Position numbers and translations under genes: made by a program. This document shows positions 47,689-57,128 of a stretch of 64,000 bases of DNA, one piece after another; position 1 is the stretch's first letter, and every line of letters begins with the position of its first letter. The notes under the pieces were generated by a model. That model was given only the letters and a program-made list of their open reading frames with translations, did no database searches and was not told the DNA's origin. Location: the NCBI RefSeq assembly GCF_021184045.1, contig NZ_CP073710.1, forward strand, positions 558,001-622,000, in the 5' to 3' direction. This stretch comes from Methanococcoides orientis (GTDB lineage Archaea; Halobacteriota; Methanosarcinia; Methanosarcinales; Methanosarcinaceae).

Positions 47689-48858
47689 TCAATTTTTGAG
47701 AGCATCAAGGTACGCTTCACTTGTTTGTTCTGCGATCTTGTGCCAGTTGTATTTAGTGTCGATCAGTTTTTTACCAGCTTGTCTCATGCTGCCATTGGAG
47801 AGGTCATCAAGCACGTGTTTTAAACCCCATGCAATAGAATCCGGGGTTTTGTAGACAAGGATACCATCGACAAAATTATTAATTATCTGAACAGCATCTG
47901 TTGCAACGATGGTCCTTTCAGCATCCCAACCTTCAAGAACAACTATGCCAAAAGGCTCGTTCCTGCTTGGAATACAGAGAATATCACATGCATTGTACCA
48001 GTCCCTGGCTGTTTCATCATCCGCATACCCCAGGAAATGACAACGATCTGAAACATTTTGGGCATTTACGAGATGTTCACAGTGAGGGCGCATTTCACCT
48101 TCACCAATGAAGATAAACTGAGTATCCCATCGGTGATCCAATACTTCAGGGATCGCTTCAGCAAGGATATCCGGACCTTTTTGGTAGCTCATACGTCCTA
48201 TGAACAGAACAACCGGTGCAAGAGGATGGATGCCAAATCTTTCTTTTACTTCACCGGGATCAACGTCCTTTTTCATCTTTCCATGGAAGATTCCGTTTGG
48301 AATGATGGAGATCTTCTCATCAGGTATCTGGTATAAGAACTTGATCTCATCTGTAAGTTGTTGTGAAGTGGATATGACCTTTATGGATTCATAGCCAGCT
48401 TTCCATTCCCTGTGTGATATTTCCTTTGCTTCCCACCAATCCCCATGGACATTACCGTTCCTTCCCCATTCGGTACTGTGATATGTGAACATAAAAGGGA
48501 TTCCAAATTCATATTTGATCCTTGAGACAACATTGAAAGGATGCCAGTCATGGGCATGCAATATATCAAATTTGCCATATTCCTTCGTAACATCAAGGAA
48601 TCTCGAGTACATTGAATCGCACATACTGTCCATTTGCTGGACAATGCCTCCGTCAAGAGAATGATATACACGATGGTAGTGAACCCCATTTATTTTCTCA
48701 TATGGTTCAAGTTCATGATTTCTTGTAAATATATGAACCGAATGTCCCTTCTCAGCAAGAGCTTCTGCAAGTTCGGAAACATGCGGTGCTATACCGCCTA
48801 CTTTGACCGAGTGTAAACTTTCCCAGGAAAACATCCCGATGTTTAAATTTTTCCCCAT
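47689..48858 (-). CDS. GT4-type glycosyltransferase, glycogen synthase-like
   Basis: A 389-residue two-domain GT-B enzyme. The N-terminal domain has the ADP/UDP-glucose synthase-like loop SLHSVKVGGIAPHVSELAE and DILHAHDWH; the C-terminal nucleotide-sugar domain has VVLFIGRMSYQKGPDILAEA, CDILCIPSRNEPFGIVVLEG (the E-x7-E motif). In this cluster it probably extends alpha-1,4-glucan or makes a related glucoside; donor nucleotide not determined. It lies between galT and the two GH57 genes on one strand. Confidence 0.85.
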   Translation of the reverse strand: MGKNLNIGMFSWESLHSVKVGGIAPHVSELAEALAEKGHSVHIFTRNHELEPYEKINGVHYHRVYHSLDGGIVQQMDSMCDSMYSRFLDVTKEYGKFDILHAHDWHPFNVVSRIKYEFGIPFMFTYHSTEWGRNGNVHGDWWEAKEISHREWKAGYESIKVISTSQQLTDEIKFLYQIPDEKISIIPNGIFHGKMKKDVDPGEVKERFGIHPLAPVVLFIGRMSYQKGPDILAEAIPEVLDHRWDTQFIFIGEGEMRPHCEHLVNAQNVSDRCHFLGYADDETARDWYNACDILCIPSRNEPFGIVVLEGWDAERTIVATDAVQIINNFVDGILVYKTPDSIAWGLKHVLDDLSNGSMRQAGKKLIDTKYNWHKIAEQTSEAYLDALKN

Positions 48859-48920
48859 TTTCCAACCCTAAATATTTTATATATGTCTATGTATATTTAA
48901 TATTATCATATAGAGTATCT

Positions 48921-49895
48921 TCAAAAGTTACCCTGAAGATAATTAACAGCCGTTTCCGGCGGCATTGTATTGATGAATACCTCGGTATTTTTCTCAAATC
49001 CCGCTTTCTTAGTTGTAACCGGCTCGATCTTTAAGTTAAAATGATATTCAGTTTCATCCCTTAGTTGATAGAACATGTAGTTGTAAGGTATCTCTCCAAT
49101 ATTGTCCCATAGGCCGGATAGAGCATAATGAATTGCTTTTCCAAGAGAGTTCAACTGATCCTGGTCGAAACCTGATATGTGATTTATATGTACCTTAGGC
49201 AGAACCCACATCTCATACGGAACTTTTGAGCAATAAGGTGCAATAATCAGAAAATGATCATTTTCATACAAGAGTCTCTCACTTTTACTTTCTTTCTCTA
49301 TAATATCACAATAAGGACATCCTGAATATGAATCAATAGCCTTCATTTCTTCCATTAACGCCGGAGGCTTGATTGGCATTGCTATTAGCTGGGAATGTGT
49401 ATGCTCCAGAGATGCACCTGCCTTTTCTCCCCAGTTCTTGAAAAGTGAAACATATTCTATCTTATCCATGGATTCATAGTGAACTACACGGTCCTGATAG
49501 ACTTTCATAAGTAGTGCCATCTCTTCGTCAGACAGATCCGGTATCACATTCTCATGCAAAGGCGTTTCAACTATAACTTCATGAAAACCATAGCCTGGGA
49601 CCACATCGAGATCGGAATGAACTTCACTGGCATCCGGAGCAAGTGCAGGATAAAGATTTGGTACGCAACGCATATCCCATCCTGTTATCCTTGAACCTTC
49701 GGAATCCTTCAGGATGCTACCATTTTTATAAACAGCAGTTGCAAGTGGTGTTTTATCTTCTTCACCGGCGCAAAAAACACATCTGTTGGACGCTCCCTCT
49801 TTCTTTTCTGCTTTGAAGACCGAAGGTCTCTTACTCCTTCCTGGTGCAATTATGCAATATTCATCCAGAAAATAATGTTTACGTATCTCTGACAT
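48921..49895 (-). CDS. galT: Galactose-1-phosphate uridylyltransferase family protein
   Basis: HIT-superfamily nucleotidyltransferase exchanging sugar-1-phosphates on UDP-sugars. From ATG 49895 it has 324 residues. Two cysteine pairs (CVFCAGEE and CPYCDIIE) fit zinc sites, and EHTHSQLIAMP holds the HxHxQ catalytic His. A TTG at 49904 is the alternative start. In this context it may convert glucose-1-phosphate released from glycogen to the nucleotide sugar used by the synthases; as with other archaeal GalT proteins, galactose need not be the real substrate. Confidence 0.87.
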   Translation of the reverse strand: MSEIRKHYFLDEYCIIAPGRSKRPSVFKAEKKEGASNRCVFCAGEEDKTPLATAVYKNGSILKDSEGSRITGWDMRCVPNLYPALAPDASEVHSDLDVVPGYGFHEVIVETPLHENVIPDLSDEEMALLMKVYQDRVVHYESMDKIEYVSLFKNWGEKAGASLEHTHSQLIAMPIKPPALMEEMKAIDSYSGCPYCDIIEKESKSERLLYENDHFLIIAPYCSKVPYEMWVLPKVHINHISGFDQDQLNSLGKAIHYALSGLWDNIGEIPYNYMFYQLRDETEYHFNLKIEPVTTKKAGFEKNTEVFINTMPPETAVNYLQGNF

Positions 49896-50069
49896 TTTCC
49901 CCAATATCTCCCATTTAATACTTCAGGTTGATCTTTCCTGGTATCTTTCAAGAATATTTATTATATCCTTCAAACCTGGTTTTCATATGCTTTCAAGCTT
50001 ACTTCTCATGATATCTTTAATCACTTTTTAATTCACTTTATGGTAATTTGAACGAGGGCATGATGCCCA

Positions 50070-51893
50070 TTAGAGGCCTTTCTGCTCATGTTTTGCTTTT
50101 ATGCCTGTAAGCATCTCGTAGTATTGGTTAGTAGGTTCCTGCCAGTTCATATCCTTGGCAAGGAGATTTGCTTCCTGGCAGAGGAAGTTGTATTTTGTCT
50201 TATCGTCAGTGTAAGTGTCGATGAAGTAGTCCATGGTAAGTGCATAATCTGCTATGGTCTCAAGATAGGACTGATCGATATTGTCAACTACCAACACTCC
50301 CCCCATTCCCATTACAAGACGCTTGACAGTTTTTAGTGCATCACTGAACCCACAAACCTTGCTTACAATGCTCGGTGTTGCTTCTTTTCCTGCCTCAAGA
50401 CCGGTTAACAGGAATGGCTCATATTTGGAAGGGAATATGCCGGCAATGCAACCAGCCATGAACTCATCCACCGTCATGTTGAAACCACCATCGTTGCTTG
50501 ACAACCATTGAGGATAAAGAACAGCAGAAACATACCTGCTAGCACTTGGAAGTCTGGAACATTCAAGTCCCCTCTCTTCGATCATTCTTTGGATCCGCAG
50601 CTCTTCACCGATCAGCACCTCTTCATCGAGCATTATCGGGAAGTTTTCCGGCAGATTAGTTTTCGGACCATGAGCAGTTATGATGAAACAAACAACCCTG
50701 TAGTTCTCATCAAGCCTGCCTGCTTCGACCTCTATTCTGACCATCCTGTCAAGAATAAGAAGTGAATCCAGCAGGTCAGGATAGCCTTTATTTTCAATTT
50801 CGATCCTTGAGATCGAGAAGATAGGAATGATCCTTTCAGGTGAAAGTTCTACGCTGTTATAGGTATTGTAGATCTTCTCGGAAGTCAACTCCTGGATCTT
50901 AGTACGGAGCTTTAGTTTTTTATCCCATAGCTCATCAATGTCCTCGATCTCAATATCGATGCCATTCCTCACAATGATGGAATCAATATCATAGAACAAT
51001 TTGATCTCTTTTTTAGTAGAATCCCCTACAGCAGTTACAACATCTGCATATGAGGATAACGACTCAAGGGTTGCCATATTCTTTGGAACCCCATCGCCCC
51101 ATGAACGGTCATTATCACGTATTTTCTGGATGGAAAGATGTCCTGCAACTCTGCCGGGAATAGTTGCATGATAAGTTGCAACTGAATTGATAGGAACGCC
51201 GATCTTCTTGAGCCTGGCAATTGCATAAAAGACACCGAACTCATGACAGTGCAATGAAACATGCCATGAAGGCATCAAAGAACTGGCAAATTCGGATATT
51301 AGTTCATCTTCATAGGTCTTGGCCTTTTCTTCCCTGAGGGCTACAAGAGTATGAACAAATTCTGATATTGCGTACGAAAGATTAAGGTAATGTGTATATT
51401 CGGTCCTGTTACCCATTTCCTCATATGAAAGGGAATCAAGACCTGTGAGCTCATATGCTTCGGCTTTTATCTTATTTTCCAGACAGACATGTTTTCCTTT
51501 ATATTCAACACCAGTCCTGCAAAAATCATTGGTCTTGAACATAAGGTAGAGGATCTCTATTCCTGAGATATTTTTGGATGCAATAATAAGTTCGATGCCT
51601 TTTTCCCGGAGCTTTTCAATGATAAGTGAAAGGCTTTCATCTGGCACGAAATCTTCGAACTCACTCATGTCTGTGATACGGTTGAGACCCTTGTTCCAAT
51701 CCGAACCACTGTAGCCATAATAAGGACACGCAACGAAGATCCTTGGAGTTGTTTCCTCTTCTATTGTTCCGTCTTCAAGCATTTGAGCAAGAGTTTTTAC
51801 TTCTGCATCAATAACATTCCATATACCGCCCATTTTGTTGGACTTCGGACCAGCTTCTTCACCAGCGATAATAATACATTTACGTTCGAACAC
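50070..51893 (-). CDS. GT3-like glycogen synthase
   Basis: A 607-residue glycosyltransferase resembling eukaryotic-type (GT3) glycogen synthase: the opening KMGGIWNVIDAEVKTL recalls the KVGGIYTV loop, and there follow VACPYYGYSGSDW, YHATIPGRVAGHLSIQ, and the C-terminal VDEFMAGCIAGIFPSKYEPF where two Glu of the family motif lie (YEPFLLTGLEAG). It should elongate alpha-1,4-glucan from UDP- or ADP-glucose. GTG start with GGGGGT 5 nt upstream. First gene of the seven-gene minus-strand cluster; a divergent promoter region separates it from the P-type ATPase gene. Confidence 0.8.
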   Translation of the reverse strand: MFERKCIIIAGEEAGPKSNKMGGIWNVIDAEVKTLAQMLEDGTIEEETTPRIFVACPYYGYSGSDWNKGLNRITDMSEFEDFVPDESLSLIIEKLREKGIELIIASKNISGIEILYLMFKTNDFCRTGVEYKGKHVCLENKIKAEAYELTGLDSLSYEEMGNRTEYTHYLNLSYAISEFVHTLVALREEKAKTYEDELISEFASSLMPSWHVSLHCHEFGVFYAIARLKKIGVPINSVATYHATIPGRVAGHLSIQKIRDNDRSWGDGVPKNMATLESLSSYADVVTAVGDSTKKEIKLFYDIDSIIVRNGIDIEIEDIDELWDKKLKLRTKIQELTSEKIYNTYNSVELSPERIIPIFSISRIEIENKGYPDLLDSLLILDRMVRIEVEAGRLDENYRVVCFIITAHGPKTNLPENFPIMLDEEVLIGEELRIQRMIEERGLECSRLPSASRYVSAVLYPQWLSSNDGGFNMTVDEFMAGCIAGIFPSKYEPFLLTGLEAGKEATPSIVSKVCGFSDALKTVKRLVMGMGGVLVVDNIDQSYLETIADYALTMDYFIDTYTDDKTKYNFLCQEANLLAKDMNWQEPTNQYYEMLTGIKAKHEQKGL

Positions 51894-52118
51894 GCAGTAC
51901 CCCCGTACTTATCAATGTCTACTCATATTGGCAGGAGTAGTATATTAGTTTTTGTAAATTTATCAATTACATTATATGTTTCTGAAGAAAATTGACCTGA
52001 AGTATGATCTAAAATCAATCTGAAAAATAATCTGAAATATTCTCGATCTTCATTTGAACAGATGGAATAATCTATATCCTATTATTACAATTGTATGTAT
52101 AAATATGTTAAATGTTGA
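51894..52118. promoter_or_regulatory. Divergent promoter region, glycogen cluster and P-type ATPase
   Basis: About 225 AT-rich bases. For the plus strand, TGTATAAATATG near 52096-52107 is a TATA element that would start the ATPase mRNA around 52127-52133. On the minus strand TTTATATT-like runs near 51955-51980 may serve the glycogen cluster. No stable coding frame is seen. Confidence 0.4.
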
Positions 52119-52235
52119 GAATATGGGGGTAACATTATACTCAACAATAAAGTTCCTGATTGCGGGGCAAAAGGCGATGAGCATAGTATATCTTTTGAAG
52201 AATTTCTCAAAAGGTTCGATGCTGCTGCTGAAGGA

Positions 52236-54905
52236 TTGACATCAGCTGAAGCCTTGGAAAGGCTGGATATCTGTGGAAAGAACATTCTTGAGAACATAGG
52301 GAGCGAATCAGCTCTAAAAAAGTACCTAAAGCAATTCCGCAATTTCTTCTCGATCCTTCTGATCACAGGGGCTTTTCTTTCATATACAGCAGAACGACTG
52401 GATCCCGGGAAAGGCAACCTCTACATATCGATCGCACTTTTTGGAGTTGTCATTCTTAATGCAACTTTTACTTTTATACAGGAATACCAGGCTGAACAGA
52501 TAATGGCAAGTTTCCGCCAGCTTATACCTCCTGCTGCCAGGGTTTTGAGAGATGGGACAATTAAGGAAATATTGGCATCAGAATTGGTTGTAGGTGATGT
52601 CATATTCATTGAGGAAGGTGACAAGGTACCTGCTGATGGCCGGCTCATTGAAGAGAATACCTTAAAGGTTGACAATTCTTCACTGACCGGAGAGGCTGAG
52701 CCGCAGTTACGCTCGCTTGAATGTACTCATCCAAACATGCTTGAATGCAGGAATATGGTATTCTCAGGCACGCTTGTATTAACGGGGAATGGAAAAGCTG
52801 TTGTTTATGGAACCGGCCAGAACACACAGATGGGAAAGCTTGCAACCCTTACAAAACAGACAACATCAGTTGAAACTCCTCTTCGCAAAGAGCTTAACAC
52901 TTTTATCAAGATCATTTCCGTAATTGCAATATTTCTGGGTATATCCTTCTTTGCGATCGGCTTTGTGATACAGGACCTGTTCCTATTGAACCTTATTTTT
53001 GCAATAGGCATCATCGTTGCCAATGTTCCGGAAGGATTGCTTCCAACTGTAACCCTTGCCTTAAGCCTGGCTTCAAAAAGGATGGCAAAAAGGAATGCGC
53101 TTATCAAACAGCTTGAATCAGTGGAAACACTTGGATCGACCACGGTCATCTGTACTGATAAGACCGGGACACTAACACAGAACAAGATGGCAATAAACTC
53201 GGTAACTCTGGGTTTTGAACATATCGATGTGGCAAACGGGGGAGTGCCGCCGGATATACTCCTGAAAGTAGCGGTCCTTTGTAATAATTCAAGGCTCACT
53301 GAGGGACCTATAGGATATAAAGGGGATCCCACTGAAGGTGCCTTGTTGATGTATGCATCAAAATTCACGGATATTGATGCTATGCGGGAAAAGAATACTC
53401 GTTTGAAGGAATATTCGTTCGACTCCCTGAAAGAAAGGATGCAGGTCATTTACCATTCTAATACTAATACTGATATTGTTACTGATGATAATGCTGGTAC
53501 TGATACTGTTACTGGTACTAATGAAAAGGAGTCCTACCTGAAAGGTGCAAGTGAAGTCGTTGTCAAAATGTGTGACCGCATCCTGATGAACGGGGATGAG
53601 GTACCGATTACCGAAGATGACAGGGACGATCTCCTTGACATGCATCTGAAGATAGCTGAAAGAGGAGAGCGTGTACTTGCTCTTGCATATCGAAGGGCAG
53701 AAGAGGAGATCGAATATGATACCGGCTTTACTTTCATCGGTTTTACCGGAGCTGTCGATCCCCCCAGACCGGAGGTTAAAGATGCCATCAATAAATGCCA
53801 CCGGGCTGGAATCAAGGTAGTAATGATAACCGGTGACCATCCGATAACTGCCGTTTCGATCGCAAAGACCGTGGGTTTCAGTAACAATGTGCATGAGCCG
53901 GTGGTTATCACAGGAGCCGAGCTTGATGAACTATCACTTGATGAACTTTCCGAAAAACTAAAGGCACCGGATATTATATTCGCACGAACATCCCCGGTCC
54001 AGAAATTGAAGATTGTACAGGCGTTCCAGGCAATGGGTGAGATCGTTACCATGACCGGGGATGGTGTCAATGATGCTCCTGCAATTAAGAATTCTGACAT
54101 GGGAGTCGCTATGGGAAGCGGTACGGATGTTGCAAGGGAATCTGCCGACATGATACTTCTTGATGATAATTTTGCCACCATCGTCAATGCGGTGGAAGAA
54201 GGACGGACGGTCTTTGATAATATCAAGAAGTTCATCGCCTACATCCTTACAAGCAACATCCCGGAAATTTTGCCGTTCATTGCATTTGTCCTGCTTGCGA
54301 TCCCTCTTCCAATGAACGTACAGCTTATTCTTGCCATAGACCTTGGAACGGATATACTGCCGGCGCTGGCACTGGCTATTGAGAAAGGCGAAGGGGACAT
54401 AATGAAACGTCCTCCTCGCTCTAAATTTGAAAAGCTTCTGACACCACAGGTGCTTCTGACATCCTATGGAATGAAAGGACCCATAGAAGCCCTTGCAGGT
54501 TTCACATGCTACTTTGCAGTACTTCTGGACGGAGGATGGACATGGGGACAGGCATTGCTGAGCAATGACCTCCTTTACAGGCAGGCAATAATGGCGTTTT
54601 TTGCTGCTGTCATAATATGCCAGGTCGCAAATCTGCTAGTATCCCGTACAAGGGTGGAATCAGCATTGTCCAGGAACCTGTTCACTAACAAAATGATAGT
54701 TCTGGCAATAGTGAGCGAATTACTGATACTTTCCATGATAATGTTCTATCCGTTCGCGAACACGATATTCGGAACAGCACCTGTTCCGGTGGAATACCTT
54801 TTGCTTGCACTACCGTTTGCAATATTACTGTTCGTGCAGGATGAGATCAGGAAATATTACATCAGAAAAGGATCATTGCTTGCAAAAGCTTTCCTGAAGT
54901 GGTGA
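52236..54905 (+). CDS. P-type (P2) cation-transporting ATPase
   Basis: ATP-driven cation pump of the Ca2+ or Na+/K+ group. TTG 52236 gives 889 residues, but the frame is open from 52119 and the extra residues (FEEFLKRFDAAAEGLTSAEA) match the cation-ATPase N-terminal domain, so translation must begin upstream, perhaps at the ATT 52134 behind GGGGGT; no ATG, GTG or TTG exists there. Motifs: TGEAEPQ-type loop LTGEAEPQ, PEGL in membrane helix 4 (VPEGLLPTVTLALSL), phospho-Asp in CTDKTGTLTQNK (residue about 308), KGAS, and GDGVNDAPAIKNSDMG. Ten membrane helices are expected. The nucleotide domain has a low-complexity Thr/Asp/Asn insert (about 408-428). The ion carried cannot be decided. Confidence 0.88.
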   Translation: MTSAEALERLDICGKNILENIGSESALKKYLKQFRNFFSILLITGAFLSYTAERLDPGKGNLYISIALFGVVILNATFTFIQEYQAEQIMASFRQLIPPAARVLRDGTIKEILASELVVGDVIFIEEGDKVPADGRLIEENTLKVDNSSLTGEAEPQLRSLECTHPNMLECRNMVFSGTLVLTGNGKAVVYGTGQNTQMGKLATLTKQTTSVETPLRKELNTFIKIISVIAIFLGISFFAIGFVIQDLFLLNLIFAIGIIVANVPEGLLPTVTLALSLASKRMAKRNALIKQLESVETLGSTTVICTDKTGTLTQNKMAINSVTLGFEHIDVANGGVPPDILLKVAVLCNNSRLTEGPIGYKGDPTEGALLMYASKFTDIDAMREKNTRLKEYSFDSLKERMQVIYHSNTNTDIVTDDNAGTDTVTGTNEKESYLKGASEVVVKMCDRILMNGDEVPITEDDRDDLLDMHLKIAERGERVLALAYRRAEEEIEYDTGFTFIGFTGAVDPPRPEVKDAINKCHRAGIKVVMITGDHPITAVSIAKTVGFSNNVHEPVVITGAELDELSLDELSEKLKAPDIIFARTSPVQKLKIVQAFQAMGEIVTMTGDGVNDAPAIKNSDMGVAMGSGTDVARESADMILLDDNFATIVNAVEEGRTVFDNIKKFIAYILTSNIPEILPFIAFVLLAIPLPMNVQLILAIDLGTDILPALALAIEKGEGDIMKRPPRSKFEKLLTPQVLLTSYGMKGPIEALAGFTCYFAVLLDGGWTWGQALLSNDLLYRQAIMAFFAAVIICQVANLLVSRTRVESALSRNLFTNKMIVLAIVSELLILSMIMFYPFANTIFGTAPVPVEYLLLALPFAILLFVQDEIRKYYIRKGSLLAKAFLKW

Positions 54906-54928
54906 TCATAATGAATTATAATACATAT

Positions 54929-54980
54929 CAAGATCGAATGACAAGATTAAGTGTCAAGATTGAATGCCAAGATTGGAATT
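54929..54980 (+). repeat. Four-copy 13-nt tandem repeat
   Basis: CAAGATCGAATGA, CAAGATTAAGTGT, CAAGATTGAATGC and CAAGATTGGAATT follow without gaps; the core CAAGAT is constant. It lies between the ATPase stop and the converging betaine-binding protein gene. A decayed minisatellite or a cluster of protein-binding sites are both possible. Confidence 0.6.
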
Positions 54981-55069
54981 AATGATAGATCACAATGTAT
55001 TTTCATTTTGAAAAAACGGAATCCATCTCTGTTAAAAGGTAGATAAAAAATCTCTTAGATTTTCCAAGA

Positions 55070-55109
55070 AAAAAAATCAAAAAAAGAGTTTGTGAGGTGT
55101 TAACCTCAC
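55070..55109 (-). terminator. Intrinsic-type terminator of the second betaine-binding protein gene
   Basis: GTGAGGT (55092-55098), loop GTTA and ACCTCAC (55103-55109) make a perfect 7-bp stem covering the stop codon; on the minus strand a T-rich tail follows (plus-strand A-runs 55070-55086). Confidence 0.7.
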
Positions 55110-55993
55110 TGGTTCCCAAGAACCTCATCGATCTTTTCAGGGTTCTCTGCTAACCAATCTGCAGCAGTCTGTTCGGCTGATTTGCCGTTATCGATCTCGA
55201 TCATCATGGATTCGATATCATAAAGGTCCATATTGTATCTCTTCATGATCTCATATATTTCAGGCCTGTCTTCCTGGAAGTCTTTCCTTGCAACGATCGC
55301 CAGATTATCGTTCTCACCATAGACACCTTCAGTGTCTTCGAGGAACTTCAAACCATCCATCCTTGCAAAGGACCAGTGTGGTCTCCAGAGGGTTACAACG
55401 ATCCATTCTTCGTTATCAATAGCAGATTGGAGTTCAGTGACCATGCCAACAGTACTGCTGGAGTAAAGTTCAAAGTTGTCCATTTCATAATCTACAAAGC
55501 ATTTTTCCGTACTCTGCATGATACCGGATCCAGGTTCAATTCCATTTATAATTCCATCGAACTTGTCTGCATTTGCATTAAGTTCCTCGATGGTATCTAT
55601 TGTGACATATTCAGGAACGACAAGTCCACATTTTGCACCCGTGGATACATTTGTTACATAATCCAGATCTTCCCCGTATTTATCCCAGTATGGTTTCTGT
55701 GTAATAGGTAACCATACGCCTACAATTGCATCAATGTCACCCTGTGCAGCTGCCTGATAAAGACCACCTACATCAGCATTTATAACTTCTACCTCATATC
55801 CGCCTGCTTCAAGTATCTGCTTGAAGACCTGGGAATTTGCACGTGAATCATCCCACTGTATTATTCCCAGTGTTACTGGTTCGGACACGGTTTCTTCTAC
55901 TGGACTTTCTTTACTTTCGGATACACATCCGGCTCCTATAATGGCCAGTGCAAGCATGAAACATGCTAACACATATATTGATCTATTTTTCAA
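55106..55993 (-). CDS. Glycine betaine-type substrate-binding lipoprotein (second copy)
   Basis: A 295-residue OpuAC/ProX-type binding protein: lipobox ending GAGCVSE (Cys about 23), then VTLGIIQWDDSRANSQVF, GIEPGSGIMQSTEK, and Trp-rich motifs TLWRPHWSFARMDG that form the aromatic box for quaternary amines. TTG start with AGGAGG 7 nt upstream. It is about half identical by eye to the protein at 56170 and lies behind that gene's terminator, so it may be expressed separately. It likely widens or tunes the substrate range of the single permease and ATPase upstream. Confidence 0.87.
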   Translation of the reverse strand: MKNRSIYVLACFMLALAIIGAGCVSESKESPVEETVSEPVTLGIIQWDDSRANSQVFKQILEAGGYEVEVINADVGGLYQAAAQGDIDAIVGVWLPITQKPYWDKYGEDLDYVTNVSTGAKCGLVVPEYVTIDTIEELNANADKFDGIINGIEPGSGIMQSTEKCFVDYEMDNFELYSSSTVGMVTELQSAIDNEEWIVVTLWRPHWSFARMDGLKFLEDTEGVYGENDNLAIVARKDFQEDRPEIYEIMKRYNMDLYDIESMMIEIDNGKSAEQTAADWLAENPEKIDEVLGNQ

Positions 55994-56160
55994 CTTTTTT
56001 CCTCCTGGTATTTATATACAGGGATTTATGCAAATATTGAAGATAGGGATGGACACCCTGTTTGATCCAACCCAAACATAAATTTGAAGAATGATAGAGA
56101 ACACAGATCCTTTTCAGGTCTGGTAGCTAAAATGGGTATAGTAGCTAAAATAAAAAGTGG

Positions 56161-56178
56161 GGTGAGTAATTACTCACC
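56161..56178 (-). terminator. 18-bp perfect palindrome terminator between the two binding-protein genes
   Basis: GGTGAGTAATTACTCACC is an exact palindrome overlapping the stop codon of the first binding-protein gene. On the minus strand it is followed by CCACTTTTTATTTTAGC, a T-rich tail. It should end or attenuate transcription before the second binding-protein gene. Confidence 0.65.
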
Positions 56179-57045
56179 AAGCCACTCGTTTACCTTTTCG
56201 GGATTGTTCTCGATCCACTTTGCAGCTGCTTCTTCTGGAGACATGTCACTTTCCATGTCAAGCATTACTGACTGTATATCTTCATGTGACCAGTGGAACC
56301 TTGTAAGCACGCCATAAACTTCCGGCATGTCCTCTTCAAGACCCATACGTGCAAGGGTGTCCACATTATCTGCCTGACCAAATACACCTTCCGGATCATC
56401 GAGGTATTTGAGATCCCAGCGGCCAAATGCCCAGTGTGGTGACCAGAGTGTAACAATTATAGGTTCTTCATCAGCAATAGCCCTGCTAAGCTCAGCGGTC
56501 ATTCCAGCTGTGCTGCTTGAGATAAGTGTGTAATCAAGTTCGTATACCTCAATTGCATTTTCGGTATTCTGCATGATCCCTGCTCCAGGATCGATGCCTA
56601 TTATCTCAGAATCAAATGCTTCCTTGTTTGCATTGAGCTCATCGATGGAATCAACTTCAACATATGTAGGAACTGCAAGCCCAAGCTGACATCCTTCAAG
56701 GTTGTGTCTTACGTTGACAACCTGGTCACCATACTGGTTCCAGTAGTTCTCCTGGGTAATAGGTAACCATGCGGATGTTGTAAAATCAAAGTCTCCCTGT
56801 GAAAGACCCTGGTAAAGTGCACCTGCATCTACTGCTATGATCTCTACGTCATAGCCCTTCATCTCAAGTACTTGTTCTATCACATTGGTACTTGCGATCT
56901 CTCCGTCCCAGAGGACATATCCGACTGTAACCTCTTCGGAAACAGTTTCATCTTCGTTTGCATCACCCTGCTCTGTACAACCAGCTGCAACAAGGGTCAA
57001 AATCAATACTAGAATCAACATAAATGATTTCATTTTACTTTTCAA
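56170..57045 (-). CDS. Glycine betaine-type substrate-binding lipoprotein (first copy)
   Basis: A 291-residue OpuAC-type binding protein with lipobox LVAAGCTEQ (Cys about 22), then VTVGYVLWDGEIASTNV, GIDPGAGIMQNTENAIE and TLWSPHWAFGRWDLKYL, whose aromatic residues should cage the trimethylammonium group. Start is TTG 57045 (an in-frame ATG is four codons on). It follows the permease gene by 83 nt and ends in a palindromic terminator. It imports osmoprotectant with the ABC components upstream. Confidence 0.88.
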   Translation of the reverse strand: MKSKMKSFMLILVLILTLVAAGCTEQGDANEDETVSEEVTVGYVLWDGEIASTNVIEQVLEMKGYDVEIIAVDAGALYQGLSQGDFDFTTSAWLPITQENYWNQYGDQVVNVRHNLEGCQLGLAVPTYVEVDSIDELNANKEAFDSEIIGIDPGAGIMQNTENAIEVYELDYTLISSSTAGMTAELSRAIADEEPIIVTLWSPHWAFGRWDLKYLDDPEGVFGQADNVDTLARMGLEEDMPEVYGVLTRFHWSHEDIQSVMLDMESDMSPEEAAAKWIENNPEKVNEWLGE

Positions 57046-57128
57046 AATATCACAAACTTTAAAATATTCTCCAATTTATTTTTATATAGTTATCATACGG
57101 CATTGCCGCTATGAAAGAAAGATGCATC

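Noticed and set aside
52054-52239. 61-codon plus-strand open frame before the P-type ATPase
   Set aside because: It overlaps the stretch that, in another frame, codes the homologous ATPase N-terminus; its own translation shows no motif.
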